Under the pieces are notes generated by a model that saw only the letters and a list, made by a program, of their open reading frames with translations, was not told the origin of the DNA and ran no database searches. Below are positions 33,523 to 44,552 of a stretch of 64,000 nt of DNA, piece after piece (the stretch's first letter is position 1; every line of letters starts with the position of its first letter). Source of the stretch: Omphalotus guepiniiformis (Eukaryota; Basidiomycota; Agaricomycetes; Agaricales; Omphalotaceae); contig JAQOOI010000070.1 in assembly GCA_028554645.1 (NCBI GenBank), positions 62,001 to 126,000 of the forward strand, written 5' to 3'. The position numbers and the translations under genes were made by a program.

Positions 33523-33934
33523 TTCCGCGAATGAGCCTTGGCAAGGTTCTACATATGACATAACGAGGGAAAAGAAAACAAGAAGACATACGAGAAAACA
33601 AGAAGAGAAGGGAGAACTTGAAGGAACGGGTGTCGTGTCGTGTCGGACCGTCTGCGAAGCTTCAAGGCCTCTAGCAAGACGAGGAACCGAAGAATCGAGG
33701 AATAGGAATCCAGGCGAAACCGTTATAAAGATACATCTTTTCGTGGTAATGACCAGCAGGTCGAGTCTATATCTTACCTGGAGCTCTCCAGAGGCTTCTG
33801 GTGATCTATCCTCTCCAGTGGACCCAAGGGAACTAAGCCGTACTGAAAACCAATGGTGAGCATTATCTCCAGTCCTGTGGTAAGCTATCACTCACCAGAC
33901 CCTCCTGCCAATGTGGTCATCAGAAAGTCTAGAT

Positions 33935-34060
33935 GGATTGTGGTGATTACCCCTCACCAGTCGTTGTGTGGTAGCTGGGTGTCTCCAGAGGCTCGATGTG
34001 GTGATTACCCCTCACCAGTGGTTTTGTGGTAGCTGGGTGTCTCCCAGACGTGGTGGTTTA
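33935..34060. repeat. Two 58 bp tandem units
   Basis: tggtgattacccctcaccag followed by a ggtagctgggtgtctcc stretch occurs twice, starting at about 33941 and 33999. Related gagg/ccagagg words occur upstream to 33790. It is noncoding. Confidence 0.65.
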
Positions 34061-34201
34061 AGCTCACATGACTTCGTGTTATCATTCCGTTTCCGTCCAG
34101 TCCTCATTCCGTTACTCCGTCCTTGTATCGTTATCGTTATCGTTCTAATCATATCTCAACTGTTCCGTTGCCCGTGCGCGTGACCTTTGATACACGCGAC
34201 T

Positions 34202-34910
34202 GCACGTTTTGGTACTCGGTCCGATATGCCATGTGGCCTCAGTAAAGGAGCTGGTCACGAGGCCTACAAAAGCCCGGCAGCTCTGCAGCTCATTGGTTTT
34301 TGAGCTCCGCCGGATTTTTCCGGTGGGCAGTCCTTTCCCGATATAAATGGATTCAGAATGCGTATAAAAACAGCACGCGCAAAATCAAAGAAATTTGATA
34401 GACAGTAGAATGTAAGTATGTAGATGTAAGTACACTTTTAAGAACTAGGAAGATTTGTTGGCCCGTGGCTGCACGTTTTGGTACTCTCGGTTTGATAGGC
34501 CATGCGAATGCCCGGCAGGTTCCACAGCTAGGTGTGTTTCGAGCTCCGCCGGATTTTTCCGGTGGGCGGTCCTTTCCCGATATAATGGATTCAGAATGCG
34601 TATAAAATCAGCACGGGCAAAATTAAAGAAATTGATGGACAGTAGAGTGTAAGTATGTAGATGTAAGTACACTTTTAGAAACTAGGAAGATTTGTTGGCC
34701 CGTGGCTGCACGTTTTGGTGGTCTCGGTCCGATAGGCCATGCGAATGCCCGGCAGGTTCCACAGCTAGGTGTATTTCGAGCTCCGCCGGATTTTCCCGGT
34801 GGGCAATCCTTTCCCAATACGATGGATTCAAAATGCGTATTGAGCTCGGGCAAGATTCAAGAAATTATTTTGAATTATTGGACAGTAGAATGTAAGTAAG
34901 ATGTAAGTAC
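34202..34910. repeat. Three tandem repeats of about 240-270 bp
   Basis: Units start at 34202, 34471 and 34708 with gcacgttttggt. Each contains gagctccgccggattttt, ccggtggg, cctttccc, atggattcagaatgcgtat and a tail ggacagtagaatgtaagta. The third unit is truncated and more diverged. They lie beyond the 3' end of the minus-strand gene that stops at 35031. Confidence 0.85.
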
Positions 34911-35030
34911 AAATAAGAACTATTAAGATATATAATTTGTACGAGATACAAGAGGAATATGATAGAATACATGAAATATGTGATAAGTATATACGATACA
35001 CGGAGCAAGAACACAAGAAACTAGAGGTAA

Positions 35031-37049
35031 CTATTTAGACCTACGTCCGGAAGTTTTGCGCTTTGAGGCAGGTTTTTTGGTACGTGGAGCAGGTTGATTC
35101 GTATTCGTAGCAGCCTCTTCCTCAGGGGCCCGACCCTGTGATTTTCGTCTCTTTGCTTGATCGCTCGTCTCGGGCTCTTTTGTCGTCTGAATTCGAACCC
35201 GCAGAACCGGCTGAACAGGGTCTAGTCCGTCGATATCGCGCTTAGAGAGCCCCGGAGGAACATTCTCTTTTCCAGGAGCGGGAACCGTGGGCGTGGGAGC
35301 GGGAGCGGGAAGAAAGACCTGATCAGACGGAGTGAGGGGTACCGGAGACTGAGACTCTGAAGAGGGAGGTGTGAGGGCCTGGATGGGAGTAGACATGCCG
35401 CCAAAAATCCCCTGCAAAGTCTCATCGATGAAATTTTGCATCCGCCATGCCTGTAGATTTTCCAGTGCCTTGGTAGTTATTTCAATAGGAAACTCTGACG
35501 GCGGGGCAGGGTTATCGTTAGTTTGGAGGAAAGGGAAGTCGAACGAGTTGGGGTTTTGGTTGAGGGAGCCGATATTCCAGTCGAAGGTCTCATTGCCGAA
35601 GGTCATGTTACCGGTATCGGAGAAGTTGCCGAAGGGGTCGTTACCGGTATTGGAGGGGTTGGCGAAACTACCAAATGTGTGTGTAGCAGTGGGGTCAGGG
35701 AAAGAGTTGAATGAATGAGGAAACAAAGCCGCCGTGAATCCATCGGCAGGTGGGCTGGACGATGTGAATGATTCCGCTGTCATCGAGTTATCAGCACGTG
35801 GGATGGATATTGCGGCGGAAGCTGGGGTCGCCGCCGGCATGGGGCTGGGCGCTGGAGTCGGCATGGACTCATCTGGGCTCGGGCTCACCCGCTCAGCCGG
35901 GTCTATCTCAGACATCGTGCTCTCAGCGGGTTCGCTTTCCGAGCTTCCGGGCAGTGGCAAAGCTTCGTGCTTTTCCTCGGCTAGAATCACATTAGAATCT
36001 AAGCACGTACTTGAAACGAGGAAATAAACTCACGATAAACCTGTTTCAAATACAAAAGAAACGGTTTCCATGTCTCCTTACACTCTGGATAAACTTCTTG
36101 AAAGGATTTGTTCTTATATTTTCGGCCATAGTCAATACTGAGATGTTATTTCAGCTTTCTTGTCTCCAAAGTGGAGAAAAATCACGTACCATATGGTTTC
36201 AATTTCACCATTGTCACCAGGGTTGGGTCCACCAGCAAGAACCGTAAAATTCCAGCCCGTCATTTTAGTGAGTTGCGAAAAGAAACTGAACATCAACTGT
36301 GGCAGGCCTTCAATCGCCCTATGAATGAATGTTAGTTTGCTAAATGAGCCCGAGTAATTAAAACAACTTGCCGTAGATGCGATTGAGGAGTATGCATCGT
36401 GTCATCACCTTCAGATCCCTTCAATTTCTTCGCGTAATTTCGGGCTGAGGCGTCCGCTGCCACAAGATCAGCGACTTCCTTCTTCACTTCCTCGCTCTCG
36501 TTCTCGAACGTGTTGCGTAAGTGTTTGGTGCGTATTTTCGTACGCTCGCTCTTCCCAACCGTTGCCCCGGGATTGGCCTCCTTGATCGCGTTGATTTCAG
36601 CTTCGACAGCTGGTCTGACACGCTCTACATAGTATAGCTTCGAGTATTGCTCTATAGGCTGAAGGACACGCGTGCGAGGCATACTACTCGAAAGCTGCTC
36701 CACGACAGCCTGACCCTTCTTATTGTCAAGCTTGAGCTTCGCGTGATTTTTGAACCAGTTCTTCATCTGCTGTTGACAGTGAAGTATGTAAGGATGATGA
36801 GGTGAGTGTATCAAAGCTCACGTCACTCACCAGCTTACGCTTATCGTCAAGCTGTGCCTGAGCAATGAGGTATGCCTCATTGGACATATCGTCCTCTCGC
36901 ACGGCCTTAATTGGAAATGTTGAAAGGAATTCTTTCTGAGCAGTAGGTATGAAATTAGTGAGTGAGTTCGTTCGCTGGGCCTCAAGATATTCAGGTTTTT
37001 TCTCTTGGAACCACTCAAGCTCCGCCTCGGTCGTCAACCTTTTGGGCAT
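35031..37049 (-). CDS. Unknown five-exon protein, TE-associated type
   Basis: Exons 36831-37049, 36372-36769, 36190-36318, 36034-36137 and 35031-35980 encode 599 aa. The second intron is GC-AG (donor gcaagt on the minus strand). The N-terminus MPKRLTTEAELEWFQEKKPE and a QMKNWFKNHAK stretch are basic and helical. TGWNFTVLAGGPNPGDNGEI and YKNKSFQEVYPECKETWKPF belong to a hypothetical protein type that I recall as frequent in agaricomycete genomes near transposons. The C-terminal 300 residues are low complexity (Ser/Pro/Thr, Asn/Phe) and end in a Lys/Arg tail that could be a nuclear signal. The function is unknown; DNA association is a guess. Confidence 0.7.
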
Positions 37050-37150
37050 CTACGTTATCAATGATCAGCGCTCAGAACAGATAATCGCATAATTGATGGG
37101 CCGGCTGTACTTACCCTTGATATGTTTAGGTGAGCCGAGTCGTAAGTTTA

Positions 37151-37186
37151 CTGGAGCTGACTGGAGCTGACTGGAGCTGACTGGAG
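37151..37186. repeat. 10 bp tandem repeat
   Basis: ctggagctga repeated three and a half times in the spacer between the two divergent genes. Confidence 0.85.
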
Positions 37187-37393
37187 AAAAATTACGACTT
37201 CTGGAAGCCTATGGAGGGACCGTTCTCCAGTCCCTTACCATTTTAGTTCGTATTCCGGTGCTGACTCATCTCGGCAATCTCCTTAAAACTGTACAGTTGC
37301 CAAAATCAGCAAAAATCGAGCAAGCCACCTGAATCAGGTTCAAACTGTTTGTTCTCTTCTCGTCATCTAGACCAGCTCCAGACTCTCACTCTC

Positions 37394-38121
37394 ATGGCTC
37401 TCATCAAAAAATCGACTGTCACCATCCAGGCTGACGTTTATGAAGCGCTACTCGTTGCGCTTCGAGCGCTCACCGGTGAGAGCAGTTCTTTCTTTCGTCT
37501 GTCAAGCCTCAAAAATTCATATTTTACATTTGTTCTAGCAAATATCAACGTTTCTAACAGCAGTAAGTATTTTTTTGATACTCCTCGTTATCCACTGTGA
37601 CTGATGTAGTTCTCAAGTTGACACTGAACAGCTTGAGCATCAAGCGCCGGGTAAGTCTCACAAGGGTCTCCTTGGATCTAGATTAACTTCCACCCCAACT
37701 AGGCCCTTACAACACTGATACCACAGTTATCGACGCTTCCATTGATGGTGATCCGGATGAGCCAGATCTCGCCCCCTCTACCACTGTCAAAGCAGAATCC
37801 CAGGTGGCTACTGTGTCCCCCCTAAACTCCGATTCGTCTGTCGCCGCTGCCGTCAGTTCACCTTTTGGTGCGAATCCCCACCCTGTCCCCCCTGCCAATC
37901 GATGGTTCGCGGTGACCAAGGGACGACGTGTAGGTGTTTTCGATGGCTGGTAAGTTCATTGTTTCTTTCCTCGTTCACCAGCTAAACACGGTTGTAGGAT
38001 GCTCGTTCAACCGCTTGTCAGTGGCGTCTCCCACGCTTGCTTCAACAAATTCGCAACTGAAGCCGAGGCTCGCACTGCGTTCGAGGTTGCGGTCAACGCC
38101 GGAGTCGTTCAGGTTATTTGA
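37394..38121 (+). CDS. Small protein with RNase H1 N-terminal/viroplasmin-like domain
   Basis: Exons 37394-37475, 37539-37562, 37618-37650, 37703-37949 and 37998-38121 give 169 aa. The C-terminal 55 residues, RWFAVTKGRRVGVFDGW followed by a V.GVSHACFNKFATEAEA stretch, fit the RNase H1 N-terminal hybrid-binding (Cauli_VI) domain: aromatic-AV.KGR..G.F..W and a following F..F....A. No RNase H catalytic domain is encoded. The middle is Pro/Ser/Asp rich. Binding to RNA-DNA hybrids or dsRNA is inferred from the family. It is divergent from the unknown gene ending at 37049. Exons 2 and 3 are very short and were chosen to keep frame. Confidence 0.65.
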
Positions 38122-38605
38122 ACAGGTCTACCCTTCTCCACCATTTTGCCTCGACGATTGAGCTTATCAGGCGAGATAAGTAGCAGGAGATAGCCGAGAG
38201 TGAGAAATGATGGGACCTTCTCACTCCCGGCTTCGCCCTCTTTTTGAACTCGCATTTGGACTCGCTCGTATTTGGACTCGTCGTCACGTCATACCTGCTC
38301 TGTTTTGTCATGTTTTGTCCTCCACATATATCTCTTGCCCTGCTCGCTGTGCTACCTTCCCTTATTTTCGCTGTCATCAATGTATCTAGTCACCCTATCT
38401 GTATTTATTGCTTTCGCCTGTGTATTTTTTTTCTTATTCTTTTTAGTAACAGTTGTGTATACGCGTGTGCGTTTAATTGCCTTCGTAAAAATATATTTGA
38501 AAGTTTTTTTGTACCTGCGAACCTTTAATCAAGCTGTAAGACGACTTAAGGGCAATAAAACCTAATAAAACTGTATTATAATGAATTCTATTACAACGAA
38601 CTCTA
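38122..38605. other. Intergenic region between convergent genes
   Basis: T-rich sequence followed by repeated tattac/aatgaa words near 38560-38605. No gene is seen. Confidence 0.4.
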
Positions 38606-39181
38606 TTACAATGAAACTAAGTCGTCATCAGGCTCTTGGAACTTTAGGGCTCGTTGCAAGTATCGCTTGCGCACCTCCCGACATCCCTCCCAGAACACTT
38701 CCAATATTTCCTCTACATATCTGTAAAAAATCTTGAGCTCCCGGAACAATGTACGTGCCCATTTAAGATCAGGACCATAACCGAAACGTCGCTGAATTTG
38801 ATCTGCGGCTTTGTAGGTTTTATTGACGTATCTTCGGGCCCTAGCAACGACTTCAATAAGTGCATGTCTCTCATCATCCTCACGATATGTTACGACAAGG
38901 CAAAGCTCAGCAAATTTCCGTGCATCGCCTTTGACAAACGTAGACCACCTCGTGTACAGCTCTTCTAGATACACACGAGGATCATAGTTCGGTTCGCCCC
39001 TAAAATTTTATCAGTCTCCATCTGATTACCACGAAGGTTGAACATTGAGAACTCACGCCCGCAATCTTTTGCCGGAAGTCGGAGCTGGAGCCAATGACAG
39101 GACCGGAGCAGGAGGATCAACATGGGCCGGAGAAGGAGGATCAGCATGGGCCGGAGCACGAGATGTTGGGGTTGGGGCCGG
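38606..39181 (-). pseudogene. 3' half of a gene split by the retroelement
   Basis: Minus-strand exons 39057-39181 (continuing across the insertion) and 38606-38999 encode a Pro/Ala-rich linker (PTPTSRAPAHADPPSPAH) and a C-terminal helical domain. That domain includes YLEELYTRWSTFVKGDARKF and RELKIFYRYVEEILEVFWEG. The 5' half lies at 55716-56032. With one ccgg duplicate removed, the three exons total 783 nt, an exact open frame of 260 codons plus stop. The original protein type is unrecognised but resembles basic hypothetical proteins common in agaricomycetes. Confidence 0.8.
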
Positions 39182-41027
39182 TGTTGCGTCAAAAAGCCTT
39201 TCAGTACTGAAATCTATCAGATTGAAGTAAATATGGAATGTTCAAGCATTGGAAACTGAACATAAAGGATTAGAGTCACCCCAGACTGCTAGTTAAGACA
39301 TGAAACATACTTGTACTCACAATACCTAAGTGTAGTGTTTGCTACAGTACTGAATCTGGTACTAAGCAACTGTGACCAATGGGTTATACAAAGAGATACT
39401 AGTTATGCCTCTCCAGATGTGTTGGAATTCCAATGTTCCATACCAGATTGAGTTGGTCAGACCCACCCTCTAATAACTAGAGACTCTACCAAGTATTGTT
39501 GACTGTAATCCAAGGGGTTGATGGATTTTCACTTCAATTGAACAACTATCTAAGTCCTTTGGACTGATCAAAAGTTCCAGCTGGTCTTGCTAACTAAGTT
39601 GGCACTATAAGATTGAATGCTGAGAATATGGGCAATCTTGAAGGTTGTATTACCAGAGAAATATTGTACATTGAGTACTATGTGGATATAATGTCACTGA
39701 GATGAAATGCCAATCTGTGTAATAATGGAAGTAGATTCAAAAGTTACATCTGCATAAATGAGTTAGATACTCAATACTCATGCTGGAAGGAGTTAGATAC
39801 TGAAAATGAGTATCTCTCTGGATCTGAGTATCTCTCTGAAATTCAGTAACCCTCTGAACTTGATGAAAGACAAAGGCGCTCTAATGGGAGGTCTTAGACG
39901 AAACTATGGGATAGAATACTGTCCTAGGAGAAGCTGAGAGCTATCCTAAACAAGAAATATAACCTGAGTACAAATCTGACCAAAAAAAGAGATGTATAGG
40001 GGTAAAACTTGAAATAAACAGTTACTGTACCTTACTGTGGCTGATAGAAACGATGAAGCATGGTCTAGATAAGCTCTAGAGCTTCTACACAACTCCTAAT
40101 GCTGCCCTAGTAGAGGAGAATGTGCCAATTTTGGAGAAACTTATAGGGGACCAGATTTGCAATGCACTAAGGAGAATGTCACCTGTCAGGATACTGGTTG
40201 CTATTTACAGGATCTGGACCTTTATTTAGATACCCTGGGTACGCCCTAACACACCTAGAACGCGGACAAAGCGATATATTTCTGTTTTTATACCAATCTA
40301 TACCCAAAGTTCCTACATTTTGACTATCTAACTGGAAAATTACCTAGAAAACTACCTAAAAAGAATCCAATCTCTGCTCAATTGATACTTACTTACTTTT
40401 GACTCATTTACTGTTCAGATTACTCTTTTAATTTCGAGATATATGTTTGATTTTATGATTTAGTATATATAGCTTACAGAGTATCTATTTAGATTTTCTT
40501 AAGCAAGTACTGCCCAAAGCTACAAGCCAAAGCAGGAAAACCTTCTTAGACGAAATATAGCCTGGCTCTTTAGAGTTCAGTTCGAGAAATATCCAGTTGT
40601 GAAAACTTCTGTAAAGTCCCTTGTGGCAGATAAATTGAAAGAGATACTGAATCTTTGCTGAAACTGCTGTTCTGTCTGTGCTGAATCTGCCTGCTGAAAC
40701 TGTCTGTGCTGCATCTGAAACTGTTCTCTGCATTGTCTGACCATTGGATCGAGTTTAAACATCGAGATTGATTGTCCTGAATCCCTCCTGAACCCTGAAA
40801 ACCACCCTTACCTTCTGTCTGAATCTTGTGTTTTGAGATACCCTCTGCCATTTTTCACCCAGATTGAGATAAAGACATCTGTAACCCTGCAGATTCAAAG
40901 TTCAATTGTTGCGTCTAACTGTGCGGAATCTCTGACAACGCCAGTCACACCTCACCCTACATCATTTTGATTTGAGTTGGATTGTGCTCATTTGAGTATC
41001 TCTCTCGTTCATTTCATAGTCACTACA
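39182..41027 (+). repeat. Left LTR
   Basis: 1846 bp, starting tgttgcgtcaaaaagcc and ending cactaca. No long ORF of its own. It contains several gagttagatact / gagtatctctctg words near 39755-39850. TATA-like atatatag near 40465-40472 is a possible U3 promoter element. Confidence 0.95.
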
Positions 41028-41029
41028 TC

Positions 41030-41047
41030 TGGAGCCCACCGCGAGGG
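41030..41047 (+). promoter_or_regulatory. Primer-binding site
   Basis: tggagcccaccgcgaggg begins two bases after the left LTR; TGG is the complement of a tRNA CCA end. The tRNA species was not determined. Confidence 0.65.
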
Positions 41048-41536
41048 GTGGCTTTAGACTTGATAATTGAACTATCTGTGTATTTACACGTGTCTGGAAA
41101 TAAATCTGGACTTTTTCTGTGTTGAACTTTGCCCTGTTCCTCACTTAGCAACAATTTCCTTGAAGTTGTTGAACCATCTATAAGTTTTATAACTTAGAGT
41201 TTGCTTGTCAAAATTAGCAGCTCACAGAGAAACACACGTCCTAGAAAGACTAAGAATTCTGAGAGAGCTGGAACAGAAGAATTGTCACTGAACCAGTCAT
41301 CCAGAAGGAAAAGTTCCAAAGGAAAAGAGAAAGAAGTCATACCTGAACCAGATTCAAGTTCCCTTTCGTCTCTTTCGTCCCTAAGTACGATTTCTGAACG
41401 GAATACACCTCCAGATTTATCTGAACTCTCAGCTAGATACAAGAAAAATAAGAGGAACTTTGTTAACAGTCCTCAATATTTTGCCTTGACACATAAAAGA
41501 ATCCCTGTTAAAATAATAAGGAACCCGAGAAACAAT

Positions 41537-43111
41537 ATGTCTACTCATGACAATGCTACTGGGAATGAAGCTCCCCAACAACAAGGACCTACCCAAGGAC
41601 CTGTTGAGATGGAAGAGATCTTCATTTTTGGAAATGCAACAGGAATGCAGATTCCTGTTCCTGCAGCTAAAGAGTTGCAAAATGAGAAACTACCTAAAGT
41701 CTCTAAGCAGGCACCCATCTTCGATAAGAAACATCCATCTGAATTGGTTGCATGGTTGGCAGAGCTGGAAGGCATCTTTGTGTCAACCGGAACTAAAACA
41801 GATGCGGCTAAAGTAATGTTGGCTCTCAGATACATGGAGTTCCATACCCGTGAAGAGTTTCAACGGCTTCAAGCTGTTAAAGATTTGGATTGGGATGCTT
41901 TCAAAGAGGCATTAATGAAAAATTTCCCTGAATCTGCAGATAGAGGACTGGGATCTAGACAAAGATTGTATGCTATCATTGATGCATATAAGCTCATAGT
42001 GCTTGGTGCTATTCAGAAACTGATGGCATTTAAAAGAGAGTATGAGATTGAGTATGAGAAACTATCTTCTGGTACTACACCTGTAGTATCAAACTCAGAA
42101 GCTGTAGCTGGTTTCTTGAGTGCACTAGATGAACCCTTCAGAAGAAAACTTCTGGACCGCCTAGAAAACAAAGTGATCAATGGCCACTTACAAGTTCAGA
42201 GAGAGGATGACCCTTTTACTCTGAAAGATGTAATGTCTGAGGCTGAAAAACTCTGTTCTGTAAAAAGAGCAGGGGGATACAACTTTGGTTTATTCTTGAA
42301 TGGTCCAAATCTGGCAGAAGGATACTCTAGGATACTCCCAACAACTGAGCAGAGTGCTACAAGGAAGTTATATGATCCTTACCAAGTAGCATCTACTGTG
42401 AAGTCAGAACCAGATCAGTGGGCAATGAAATTGTCTGCAACAGTGGATAGTCACCAGAACCAGTTTAACCAGATTAGACAAGCCCAGGAAACGAATCTGG
42501 CAGCTCTTGCAAAGCTATCTGAGACAGTTGCTAACTTGGCAAAAATGACCCAAGCAACTTCTAGCTCAGTTAGGATGAACATGAATGCTCCAAATTCCCA
42601 ATCTGGACCTGGAATGAACTCTAATGGACACAATAGTGTACAAAGATCGTCCCAGATGTCATCTGTGAATAATAATACTCATGCTGACTCCAATTGCTAT
42701 ATGTGTGATGAGCCTGGACATAGATCTATGGACTGTCCACATCAACTTAGATTTATCAGGTTGGGGTGGATGATCAAGAATAGTGCTGGTAAATGGGCAT
42801 TGAAAGATGGAGTATATTGGCCAAGAGCTGATCCGTCTGATACTCGGTCTAAGAAAGAGAAGATTGAGGAAATTGCCAAAAGACATGGATGGGAACAACC
42901 TTCCTCTCATGTTGACCAGAACTTGTATGCTTTTGAAGATGAGGATTCGGCTATAGCAGGTCCCTCTCAAAGTAGTTCATTAGATGCTATCAACAGCCTT
43001 GTGGCTCAATTCAGTCAGGTTTGCAATACTTTGCAGAATCTGGCACCAGCAGCTAAATCTGAAACTAAGCAGATTTTGAAACGAGAAAACAACTCTGAGT
43101 CGAAAAACTAG
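41537..43111 (+). CDS. gag: Gag with CCHC zinc knuckle
   Basis: 524 aa from the first in-frame ATG; the frame stays open back to 41201, so a longer product is possible. The capsid-like helical region spans residues about 60-280 (FDKKHPSELVAWLAELEG, MLALRYMEFHTREEFQRL). The zinc knuckle CYMCDEPGHRSMDC (C-x2-C-x4-H-x4-C) at about 387-400 binds nucleic acid. It ends in TAG at 43109. The next ORF starts 8 bases later in the -1 frame. It packages the element RNA into virus-like particles. Confidence 0.88.
   Translation: MSTHDNATGNEAPQQQGPTQGPVEMEEIFIFGNATGMQIPVPAAKELQNEKLPKVSKQAPIFDKKHPSELVAWLAELEGIFVSTGTKTDAAKVMLALRYMEFHTREEFQRLQAVKDLDWDAFKEALMKNFPESADRGLGSRQRLYAIIDAYKLIVLGAIQKLMAFKREYEIEYEKLSSGTTPVVSNSEAVAGFLSALDEPFRRKLLDRLENKVINGHLQVQREDDPFTLKDVMSEAEKLCSVKRAGGYNFGLFLNGPNLAEGYSRILPTTEQSATRKLYDPYQVASTVKSEPDQWAMKLSATVDSHQNQFNQIRQAQETNLAALAKLSETVANLAKMTQATSSSVRMNMNAPNSQSGPGMNSNGHNSVQRSSQMSSVNNNTHADSNCYMCDEPGHRSMDCPHQLRFIRLGWMIKNSAGKWALKDGVYWPRADPSDTRSKKEKIEEIAKRHGWEQPSSHVDQNLYAFEDEDSAIAGPSQSSSLDAINSLVAQFSQVCNTLQNLAPAAKSETKQILKRENNSESKN
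43102..43108 (+). promoter_or_regulatory. Candidate -1 frameshift site at the end of gag
   Basis: G AAA AAC directly precedes the gag TAG. A -1 slip there would read CTA GAG TTT CCA into the protease ORF without a stop. The P-site re-pairing would be imperfect. Reinitiation at the ATG 8 bases after the stop is the alternative. Confidence 0.35.
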
Positions 43112-43119
43112 AGTTTCCA

Positions 43120-44517
43120 ATGAAGGAGATTGGTGAAGAAGCTGTATATACTCAGAATCCTTCTCACAAAACAGGTCAATCTCCTGAGGAAAATAAACTT
43201 GTAAAGAAAAAGAGAGTTGAAGTGTTACTACCTACACTAAGACCATCTGAAAGGGAGAAATACAGACCCCCTGCTATGAGAAAAGAGCCCGTTCGTTTTG
43301 AACTACCCGTTGATTCTGACACTGAGGAGATTGAATCTCCCTCTGAAAATAACAACGATGTTGCACGGAGAGTATCTAACCGTCCGTTTGATCATGTAAA
43401 GGCAATAGATAGGCCACCTATACCAAAGGGAATGCCTGTAGGGAGCCAGAATAAGTCAAATGAGACTGAAGGAGCTCAATCTGGAACTAAAGATGGAATG
43501 AGTAATGATACAAGGAATGCTATTGTATACACAAAGCCTCCGCGTAAATCTGAGCCCGATTTCAAGCTTAGAAACTCACTATTCAAACCGGGTCTAGCAG
43601 AAGAAATTGCAGACAAAATCTTTAGATCTGAGATAGATATAAGTAGTGGGGACCTCATTGCTATATCTCTGGCACTTCAGAAGATTATGCAGAGAAAATT
43701 GAAGAACAACAGGGTGTATAAGCGTCCTGTAAAGGCTTTTGTTCATGAAGTAAGGGATGAAGATGATCCTGATGGTATTCTACCAGAAGAAGATGTCAAT
43801 CTGGTACAGGCAAATTATATGGTCTTTATTGAAGATATGGCCTATGAAAGGGAAGATGTGTTTATTGTCCTAGATGAAGACACAGATGACCTTAAGAAAG
43901 GCTCAGTGGTACACAAGGATGTTGTGGACCAGTATCAGAAAGATGTACCTCCAGATGAGAGGAACAAGATCATTATAGTAGCCAGCCAGACTGACAGTCT
44001 AAAGGCAATCTACCCAAAGATTAATCACTCTGATCAACAAGTTGAGACAGTAGTTGATAGTGGTTCTCAAATCGTGTCCATGGATACAAGAGTAGCTATT
44101 GGACTTGGTTTAAGATGGGACCCAGAGACTGTGATCCATATGCAAAGTGCAAATGGTCAATTACAGGCTACTAGGGGACTAGCAAGAAATGTACCATTTA
44201 CCTTTGGAGAAATAACTATCTATATGCAGATTCACATAATAGATAAAGTGCCTTATGATGTTCTTTTGGGAAGACCATTTGATGTGTTAACAAGCAGTGT
44301 AGTCAGAAACTTTGAAACTGGAGAACAAGAGATCACCATTACAGATCCAAACAGTGGAATGAAGTGTACAATGGGAACATATGACAGAGGTAGAGGAATT
44401 AAGGTTAAACCTATTCCTGGTGAACCAAAGCTTGTCCCAGAAACACAGAAATCTGCGAGTGTCCCTGTGAAAAATGAGGGAGACTCTCAAAATTTTCATC
44501 GGACCTCAATGAACTGA
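43120..44517 (+). CDS. Aspartic protease ORF
   Basis: 465 aa. The retropepsin core is at about residues 305-400: VETVVDSGSQIVSMDTRVA (active-site DSG), a flap region, then IDKVPYDVLLGRPF (the hydrophobic-hydrophobic-G motif). The 300 residues before it are charged and probably a linker from gag. It lies in the -1 frame relative to gag and the +1 frame relative to pol. The protease processes the polyprotein. Confidence 0.85.
   Translation: MKEIGEEAVYTQNPSHKTGQSPEENKLVKKKRVEVLLPTLRPSEREKYRPPAMRKEPVRFELPVDSDTEEIESPSENNNDVARRVSNRPFDHVKAIDRPPIPKGMPVGSQNKSNETEGAQSGTKDGMSNDTRNAIVYTKPPRKSEPDFKLRNSLFKPGLAEEIADKIFRSEIDISSGDLIAISLALQKIMQRKLKNNRVYKRPVKAFVHEVRDEDDPDGILPEEDVNLVQANYMVFIEDMAYEREDVFIVLDEDTDDLKKGSVVHKDVVDQYQKDVPPDERNKIIIVASQTDSLKAIYPKINHSDQQVETVVDSGSQIVSMDTRVAIGLGLRWDPETVIHMQSANGQLQATRGLARNVPFTFGEITIYMQIHIIDKVPYDVLLGRPFDVLTSSVVRNFETGEQEITITDPNSGMKCTMGTYDRGRGIKVKPIPGEPKLVPETQKSASVPVKNEGDSQNFHRTSMN
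44490..44496 (+). promoter_or_regulatory. Canonical -1 frameshift heptamer before pol
   Basis: A AAT TTT in the protease frame fits X XXY YYZ, 18 bases before the protease TGA at 44515. After a -1 slip the frame TCA TCG GAC CTC AAT continues open into the pol ORF. No downstream pseudoknot was evaluated. Confidence 0.6.
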
Positions 44518-44552
44518 TAAGAGATCAGGGAGAGGTAGCTGTTTGTATTGAA

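Noticed and set aside
34202..34910. CRISPR-like or regularly spaced repeat array
   Set aside because: Units are long, adjacent tandem duplications without unique spacers, and the genome is eukaryotic.
40570..40851. Gln-rich minus-strand ORF within the LTR, repeated at 55258-55539
   Set aside because: It is present in both LTR copies, has no domain and no splice context; it is best explained as chance within the LTR.
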